From the NCBI RefSeq assembly GCF_016806125.1, contig NZ_CP047169.1, positions 62,001-126,000 on the forward strand: a stretch of 64,000 nt of DNA. Direction: 5' to 3'. How positions within the stretch are numbered: the stretch's first letter is position 1; each line of letters starts with the position of its first letter. The stretch comes from Ponticoccus alexandrii. Its GTDB lineage: Bacteria > Pseudomonadota > Alphaproteobacteria > Rhodobacterales > Rhodobacteraceae. Below are positions 59,701 through 64,000 of the stretch, piece by piece. A model generated the notes under the pieces. The model did not search any database and had not been told where the DNA came from. It saw nothing but the letters and a program-made list of their open reading frames with translations. The position numbers and the translations under genes are program-made.

Positions 59701-60570
59701 CTCGCCGATCTGGACGACACCGGCACCATGGATCCGCTCGACAGTGCCGCCGTCGGCGCCGCGGCGGGCAGCATCACCACCGACTGGGGCGCCGAAGTGT
59801 CGCTGCAGTCGAACGGGCAGCTGACCTACAACCTGACCTCGGTCTCGGCCAAGTTCAACGAACTGCGCGCCGGTCAGGTAGCGACGGACACCTTCTCCTA
59901 CACGATCACCGATCCCTCGGGCCGCACAGACACCGCGACCGTCAGCGTCACCATCACTGGCGTGAACGACGCAATCGCGGCAGTTGCCGACACCATCTCA
60001 GTCCGCGAAGACGCCGCGCCCGAACTGACCGGCAACCTGCTGACCAACGACACGGATGTGGATGTCGGCGATAGCCGCCAGATCATCAGCGTCGGCAGCT
60101 CGACCACGGCGACCGCCGTGATCTCGGGCACCGGCTTCGTCATCACGACGCTGGATGGCGTGGTCATCACGCTGAACACCGATGGCAGCTACAGCCTCAC
60201 CGCGCCCCAGAACCTGGCGGGCGATGTCGCGTACAACGCACTCTTCCAGTACACGGTGCAGGATGGCGGCGGCGCACAGTCCACCGCAACCGTGAACGTC
60301 AACGTAACGGGCGACAACGACGCACCCGAAGCGGTTGCCGTCACCCTGACCGCCTCGGACGAAGACCAGACCCGCGTCATCACCGAAGAGGAACTGCTGG
60401 TTGGTGCGTCGGATGTCGACATGGGCACGACGCTCACGATCACCGACCTCTCCCTGACCAGCGGAAACGGCACGCTTATGCCGAACGGGGATGGCCCTGG
60501 ACCTACACCCCGGCAGAAAATGACGACACGGACGTCACCTTCTCCTACACCGCTTCGGATGGCACGCTGA
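50761..60570 (+). CDS. Giant VCBS/cadherin-like repeat adhesin, first reading frame
   Basis: A 3269-codon frame starting at an ATG with AGGAG upstream and no signal peptide, typical of very large type I-secreted adhesins. Residues 1-330 contain Ig-like domains (FSEPMNMLVPPTVSL; FSELMDTSAPVTVAL). Then come cadherin/VCBS-like domains, each ending in T-x-x-G-[TAS]-N-D-[AD]-P. Residues 698-1333 are five near-identical 127-aa repeats. Residues 1334-3245 hold further divergent domains (TLDDTPADDAFGD; LLANDTD-type). The last 24 residues (from 60496) are out-of-frame translation caused by a one-base loss. The true protein continues in the frame that starts at 60498. Expected at the cell surface in biofilm or attachment. 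Confidence 0.82.
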   Translation: MSFTAAFDYPLITDADDAQTVTLTLTFSEPMNMLVPPTVSLEGGAADTLTNPVTSGMGLLGWTSSTTYVVQYTVDAARDQEVDNVTVTVSDAQNAAMLPVATESQASTTDVDTTADVDDDLAVAFTNGGSDMVYNESEVVTVSISGLDDDATGTLTITSDGVDSTDVVITGIVANGNVTLTPAQKAMLADGALTASFTVTDTKNAPKTVSANSYALDTDKPTVTAVTITGEDGPDGVISDADDGNTVTLEITFSELMDTSAPVTVALNTLDLTESGRTWNGNTLEVSYTVADNNADLTDITADVSGAQDIYGNTMDAVTGASTATSIDTLNPVSGAGSTSIDENPDGLPESPGSTSGTTLATFDAEDGVTYALAEEGNPGGAFAIVGNTLQIANATYLDREGNGPALDVELIATDDAGNTTAFTYTVNLNDVNDAPVVDAGQPGLAKTLAERADGAADENSPTGFGTNGVFTFTDDDATDSHTVGVLSTVRDGEGEIIGDPLGFLSAGLSGTKQISWTFGGLNAGDMALVDALALGESIVQVFTITINDGDTVTNQNITVTITGTNDDPVITVADAEPVSETVTGAQATGTISFTDVDLSDEPTVSTAFTSATYTAADDETVLTLPEGKEAALAALLTLDPVSGTPGTNNGSVGWSYSVDAATVDFLAEGETVVLTYTAAVDDGNGGTDEQTFTVTITGTNDAPVITGASSASVSETEMGAEASGTITFTDVDLSDRPEVTTEFTSAIYSAGTLEPEQQTALAAALTLTPDTENANDGSVGWAYSVGDAAVDFLAAGETVVLTYTATVDDGEGGTATQDFTVTITGTNDAPVITGASSASVSETEMGAEASGTITFTDVDLSDRPEVTTEFTSATYSAGTLEAEQQTALAAALTLTPDTENANDGSVGWAYSVGDAAVDFLADGETVVLTYTAAVDDGNGGTDEQTFTVTITGTNDAPVITGASSDSVSETEMGAEASGTITFTDVDLSDRPEVTTEFTSAIYSAGTLEPEQQTALAAALTLTPDTENANDGSVGWAYSVGDAAVDFLAEGETVVLTYTAAVDDGNGGTDEQTFTVTITGTNDAPVITGASSASVSETEMGAEASGTITFTDVDLSDRPEVTTEFTSAIYSAGTLEPEQQTALAAALTLTPDTENANDGSVGWAYSVGDAAVDFLAEGETVVLTYTAAVDDGNGGTDEQTFTVTITGTNDAPVITGASSASVSETEMGAEASGTITFTDVDLSDRPEVTTEFTSAIYSAGTLEPEQQTALAAALTLTPDTENANDGSVGWAYSVGDAAVDFLAAGETVVLTYTATVDDGEGGTATQDFTVTITGTNDAPVITVTNPVADTEGDSLVFGETGTSAAPEDVVSIDLSSDTVDGSPEGTPIIDIVDVDQSDTQSVTITGVTDTTAGSVLTAINATSAEIEELFTTDGSTVSYDRNAILFDRLQSGQSITVGVAVSITSGPDTETRTVTLTIDGANDAPYFTNPGAEFDGDITEGVDAVGGVYSAQLSISYDDVELGDTHNASIQAISDGETPALGDYIGTFAVGFPSNATGTNVGEVLFNFTLDEALIENLSADQTIVQKYNVSVIDNSGASVVRPITITIQGSNDGPVITAVNDDDGRSIIEDSYLVVSDAVTTQLLTGTVEFDDIDTNSLAAADGAADTHSITASLTSATLGMEDASGRLAAAYTGATALTFDVTAANVAQTVANSAGWTFTITDGDFDFLADGDELELTYTITVTDEAGATATQDVTFTITGTNDAPVLEDITAATLTDTAVADTFDGIGGTLVGSDVDDNATLSYSASDADEDTSLSGFDQSVSNAFGTLYLNSTSGAYRFVADAAAVNALTESQDITFDLSVTDEHLASDTKTLTITLAGANDAPVLGAIVNGTVTDTPDDDTYVDVTGTFTSTDIDTGSTPTYSVVGQVEDSSEADYTHSVSNALGTLYLNEGTGAYLFRADDTAVEALSENTSADFAVTVTDDGGLTNGGTLTIDFVGANDNPRGTADAELANGTEDTAYTISEASLLQGFTDAEGDPLSVTNISADNGATVVSDGEGSFIVTPADDFNGTVTLTYDVVDDTTGILASQTQTVFFEATADPDTIVGNSTLDDSVLAGGNLLIDSGISGDNFAVARDDVDAPDLEIGLNAALRQTDERYIDTNIDPDGQTYVVPNGAAGGTAQDDGTTGNADDAFARWNVQISIGANIDDTDGSNGVIGDFDYTFQIEDRTGSEPTIIADFTLADLVDGMNGETPGSGDALLASSYFQVSWNFVMEMLGLEGFDPAEPGLYRVSVTANDKVAGTEVLANHIDIKVNEAPVAADDTLAATEDTVRTITAAELLGNDTDGNGDTLVIQSVTSAMGGTAELSEDGLTVTFTPDADFNGAASFTYIASDGQMVNSASNTGTVTVNVAAVNDAPVNTIGALTTDEDTDLTLTGLSIEDVDAASGLVSVTLEVGEGDGTIAAVATTEVTVAGSGTNAITLEGTVANINAYLAGTGAPVFSPALNLNGDVTLTMTTNDNGNTGDGGPLTDSDSVTITVTPVNDVPVAVDYTASVSEDDILFGTITGSPTEESDIPLSLFATDVDGDIDPASLSFTGATINGTSYTAAEVGLSYNPTTGALSFDASLALYQSLDQGDTLDVVVGFTVTDSGSLSDSGTATFTVTGTNDTPVLNDVTIGTLDDTPADDAFGDTPDIDGSASTTITGAVSDADADATFTYAIQGETPTMGATALAGAFGTLTLNTDGTYSYEADATAVNAATPQEGAANLTDTFTIVVTDEFGASDTATVTVEIAPANDTPELDTPMAGSITDDGFTTDFADVTGTLSATDRDDAEAPEGQLSYGLFDGTDTVASQTFYYDRANTTVTTTNGAGFIALGTLSVTATGDYTFSPDDAGIIALRSTETLSVNATVIATDGGGLSDTAPLVITIQGANNAPVAIDDSLTIFEGAFSNAVNVLTRGTADSDPDGDTITVSALADLDDTGTMDPLDSAAVGAAAGSITTDWGAEVSLQSNGQLTYNLTSVSAKFNELRAGQVATDTFSYTITDPSGRTDTATVSVTITGVNDAIAAVADTISVREDAAPELTGNLLTNDTDVDVGDSRQIISVGSSTTATAVISGTGFVITTLDGVVITLNTDGSYSLTAPQNLAGDVAYNALFQYTVQDGGGAQSTATVNVNVTGDNDAPEAVAVTLTASDEDQTRVITEEELLVGASDVDMGTTLTITDLSLTSGNGTLMPNGDGPGPTPRQKMTTRTSPSPTPLRMAR
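52855..54759 (+). repeat. Five 381-bp tandem repeats in the adhesin gene
   Basis: Units start at 52855, 53236, 53617, 53998 and 54379, each exactly 381 bp (127 codons), beginning GGCACCAACGACGCGCCGG. They are almost identical; visible differences are a few codons such as ATCTAC/ACCTAC and GAAGGC/GACGGC. A divergent sixth unit of 405 bp precedes them (52450-52854). Confidence 0.92.
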
Positions 60571-63500
60571 CCGCCACCTCGACCGCGACCCTGGATCTGC
60601 TTCCGGTCAATGACGCCGCGGTGATCTCCGGCGACGTCAGCGGCACCGCCGCCGAGGACAGCGCCACGGACGTCACCGGCACGCTGCTGGCCGCGGATGT
60701 CGACAATACCGACAATGCCTTCCAGGCAGCCTCGGATGTCGCCGCCTACGGCAGCTGGTCCATCGATGCGGCGGGGGAGTGGAGCTACAGCCTCGACGAC
60801 ACCAACCCGGCGGTGAATGCGCTCAACGAGGGCGACACGCTCTCCGACAGCTTCACCGTCATGGCCGAGGACGGCACCGAGCAGACCGTCTCGATCACCA
60901 TCACCGGCAGCAATGACGCCGCGGTGATCACCGGCGACGTCAGCGGCACCGCCGCCGAGGACAGCGACATGGCCGCCACCGGCACGCTGCTGTCCGAGGA
61001 TGTGGACAATGCCGACAATGCCTTCCAGGCAGCCTCGGATGTCGCCGCCTACGGCAGCTGGTCCATCGATGCAGCGGGGGCCTGGACCTACACCCTCGAC
61101 GACACCAACCCGGCGGTGGATGCGCTCAACGAGGGCGACACGCTCTCCGACAGCTTCACCGTCATGGCCGAGGACGGCACCGAGCAGATCGTCTCGATCA
61201 CCATCACCGGCAGCAATGACGCCGCGGTGATCACCGGCGACGTCAGCGGCACCGCCGCCGAGGACAGCGCCACGGACGTCACCGGCACGCTGCTGGCCAC
61301 GGATGTCGACAATGCCGACAATGCCTTCCAGGCAGCCTCGGACGTCGCCGCCACCTACGGCAGCTGGTCCATCGATGCGGCGGGGGCCTGGAGCTACAGC
61401 CTCGACGACACCAACCCGGCGGTGAATGCGCTCAACGAGGGCGACACGCTCTCCGACAGCTTCACCGTCATGGCCGAGGACGGCACCGAGCAGACCGTCT
61501 CGATCACCATCACCGGCAGCAATGACGCCGCGGTGATCACCGGCGACGTCAGCGGCACCGCCGCCGAGGACAGCGACATGGCCGCCACCGGCACGCTGCT
61601 GTCCGAGGATGTGGACAATGCCGACAATGCCTTCCAGGCAGCCTCGGACGTCGCCGCCACCTACGGCAGCTGGTCCATCGATGCAGCGGGGGCCTGGACC
61701 TACAGCCTCGACGACACCAACCCGGCGGTGAATGCGCTCAACGAGGGCGACACGCTCTCCGACAGCTTCACCGTCATGGCCGAGGACGGCACCGAGCAGA
61801 CCGTCTCGATCACCATCACCGGCAGCAATGACGCCGCGGTGATCACCGGCGACGTCAGCGGCACCGCCGCCGAGGACAGCGACATGGCCGCCACCGGCAC
61901 GCTGCTGTCCGAGGATGTGGACAATGCCGACAATGCCTTCCAGGCAGCCTCGGACGTCGCCGCCACCTACGGCAGCTGGTCCATCGATGCAGCGGGGGCC
62001 TGGACCTACAGCCTCGACGACACCAACCCGGCGGTGAATGCGCTCAACGAGGGCGACACGCTCTCCGACAGCTTCACCGTCATGGCCGAGGACGGCACCG
62101 AGCAGACCGTCTCGATCACCATCACCGGCAGCAATGACGCCGCGGTGATCACCGGCGACGTCAGCGGCACCGCCGCCGAGGACAGCGACATGGCCGCCAC
62201 CGGCACGCTGCTGTCCGAGGATGTGGACAATGCCGACAATGCCTTCCAGGCAGCCTCGGACGTCGCCACCTACGGCAGCTGGTCCATCGATGCAGCGGGG
62301 GCCTGGAGCTACAGCCTCGACGACACCAACCCGGCGGTGAATGCGCTCAACGAGGGCGACACGCTCTCCGACAGCTTCACCGTCATGGCCGAGGACGGCA
62401 CCGAGCAGATCGTCTCGATCACCATCACCGGCAGCAATGACGCCGCGGTGATCACCGGCGACGTCAGCGGCACCGCCGCCGAGGACAGCGCCACGGACGT
62501 CACCGGCACGCTGCTGGCCACGGATGTCGACAATGCCGACAATGCCTTCCAGGCAGCCTCGGACGTCGCCGCCACCTACGGCAGCTGGTCCATCGATGCG
62601 GCGGGGGCCTGGAGCTACAGCCTCGACGACACCAACCCGGCGGTGAATGCGCTCAACGAGGGCGACACGCTCTCCGACAGCTTCACCGTCATGGCCGAGG
62701 ACGGCACCGAGCAGACCGTCTCGATCACCATCACCGGCAGCAATGACGCCGCGGTGATCACCGGCGACGTCAGCGGCACCGCCGCCGAGGACAGCGACAT
62801 GGCCGCCACCGGCACGCTGCTGTCCGAGGATGTGGACAATGCCGACAATGCCTTCCAGGCCGCCTCGGATGTCGCCGCCTACGGCAGCTGGTCCATCGAT
62901 GCAGCGGGGGCCTGGACCTACACCCTCGACGACACCAACCCCATGGTGAATGCGCTCAACGAGGGCGACACGCTCTCCGACAGCTTCACCGTCATGGCCG
63001 AGGACGGCACCGAGCAGATCGTCTCGATCACCATCACCGGCAGCAATGACGCCGCGGTGATCACCGGCGACGTCAGCGGCACCGCCGCCGAGGACAGCGA
63101 CATGGCCGCCACCGGCACGCTGCTGTCCGAGGATGTGGACAATGCCGACAATGCCTTCCAGGCAGCCTCGGACGTCGCCGCCACCTACGGCAGCTGGTCC
63201 ATCGATGCAGCGGGGGCCTGGACCTACAGCCTCGACGACACCAACCCGGCGGTGAATGCGCTCAACGAGGGCGACACGCTCTCCGACAGCTTCACCGTCA
63301 TGGCCGAGGACGGCACCGAGCAGACCGTCTCGATCACCATCACCGGCAGCAATGACGCCGCGGTGATCACCGGCGACGTCAGCGGCACCGCCGCCGAGGA
63401 CAGCGACATGGCCGCCACCGGCACGCTGCTGTCCGAGGATGTGGACAATGCCGACAATGCCTTCCAGGCAGCCTCGGACGTCGCCACCTACGGCAGCTGG

Positions 63501-64000
63501 TCCATCGATGCAGCGGGGGCCTGGAGCTACAGCCTCGACGACACCAACCCGGCGGTGAATGCGCTCAACGAGGGCGACACGCTCTCCGACAGCTTCACCG
63601 TCATGGCCGAGGACGGCACCGAGCAGACCGTCTCGATCACCATCACCGGCAGCAATGACGCCGCGGTGATCACCGGCGACGTCAGCGGCACCGCCGCCGA
63701 GGACAGCGACATGGCCGCCACCGGCACGCTGCTGTCCGAGGATGTGGACAATGCCGACAATGCCTTCCAGGCCGCCTCGGATGTCGCCGCCTACGGCAGC
63801 TGGTCCATCGATGCAGCGGGGGCCTGGACCTACACCCTCGACGACACCAACCCCATGGTGAATGCGCTCAACGAGGGCGACACGCTCTCCGACAGCTTCA
63901 CCGTCATGGCCGAGGACGGCACCGAGCAGATCGTCTCGATCACCATCACCGGCAGCAATGACGCCGCGGTGATCACCGGCGACGTCAGCGGCACCGCCGC
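60498..64000 (+). CDS. Giant adhesin, continuation after frameshift (partial)
   Basis: This frame stays open from 60498 to the window edge, more than 1160 codons. It begins WTYTPAENDDTDVTFSYTAS, exactly the text expected after NGDG in a cadherin-like domain, so it is the same gene shifted by one missing base at about 60496. It is built of 101/102-aa VCBS repeats (SGDVSGTAAEDS ... TLLSEDVDNADNAF ... YGSWSIDAAGAW ... LNEGDTLSDSFTVMAEDGTE). It has no start codon or ribosome site of its own. VCBS repeats form beta-sandwich rods in surface adhesins. The C-terminal secretion signal would lie beyond the window. Confidence 0.8.
60609..64000 (+). repeat. VCBS tandem array, 303/306-bp units
   Basis: Eleven full units start at 60609, 60912, 61215, 61521, 61827, 62133, 62436, 62742, 63045, 63351 and 63654, with a twelfth at 63957 cut by the edge. 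Units differ by one codon (DVAAYG, DVATYG or DVAATYG) and are otherwise nearly identical. Units at 62742 and 63654 share the same private changes, giving a 912-bp higher-order repeat. Confidence 0.92.

Noticed and set aside
60480-60510. Programmed ribosomal frameshift
   Set aside because: No slippery heptamer or downstream stimulatory hairpin is visible at the shift. A simple indel or sequence error explains it better.
60609-64000. CRISPR array or satellite DNA
   Set aside because: The units are about 300 bp, coding, and read through in a single frame as VCBS domains. There are no spacers.

Overview
The window is GC-rich, densely coded chromosomal DNA. It most resembles a marine alphaproteobacterium of the Rhodobacterales (Roseobacter-like). 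The reasons are two TRAP transporters, a Liv-type ABC importer, an assimilatory nitrate cluster under NasS/NasT control, a DUF2793 protein and several long RTX/VCBS exoproteins made without Sec signal peptides. The genus is an inference; no rRNA or tRNA gene was seen.

Layout. 1-5384 (minus): TetR regulator, Liv-type amino-acid ABC importer (livK-H-M-G-F) and the first codons of a probable M19 dipeptidase. 5385-7244: accessory debris with decayed IS3-like and IS30-like transposases and one small hypothetical gene. 7245-10991: an SDR dehydrogenase divergent from a TRAP transporter (dctP-Q-M). 11342-15820: a 1492-aa ExeM/NucH-type extracellular nuclease with RTX repeats at its N-terminus. 15821-17047: mostly non-coding, with a frameshifted exported-protein pseudogene. 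17048-21505 (minus): DapA-family aldolase, GntR regulator and a second TRAP transporter. 21757-36816 (minus): nasT-nasS, then nrtA-nrtB-nrtCD, a tandem-GAF protein, nirB-nirD-nasA, a TrpD-like protein and cysG. This is a complete route from nitrate uptake to ammonium, including siroheme synthesis and an RNA leader for antitermination. 37354-39917: small ORF, pseI and glmM. 40107-46937: three RTX proteins, two of them tandem paralogues with beta-helix-like N-termini and one with an N-terminal CAP/SCP domain. 47071-48159: a DUF2793 tail-fibre-like protein. 48226-49647 (minus): an epimerase pseudogene and an orphan rfbB. 49648-50760: an AT-rich regulatory stretch. 50761-64000: a giant VCBS/cadherin-like repeat adhesin that runs off the window and carries a one-base frameshift near 60496.

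How the parts work together. The nitrate cluster is the best understood block. NrtABCD imports nitrate, NasA reduces it to nitrite and NirBD takes nitrite to ammonium with siroheme supplied through CysG. NasS and NasT sense nitrate and should relieve the terminator in front of nrtA. The two TRAP clusters share an 11-base core of an operator-like palindrome, so the GntR protein beside the second may control both. The 40-64 kb region looks like a cell-surface/exoprotein island. Three RTX proteins end in the same D-A-[ST]-D-F-[IL]-F tail, consistent with type I secretion, although no type I transporter gene lies in the window.

The least ordinary signals are the leader in front of the giant adhesin (a good promoter followed within about 70 bases by a terminator-like structure with pseudoknot potential), the near-identical 381-bp and 303/306-bp repeat arrays inside that gene, and the operator shared by the TRAP clusters.
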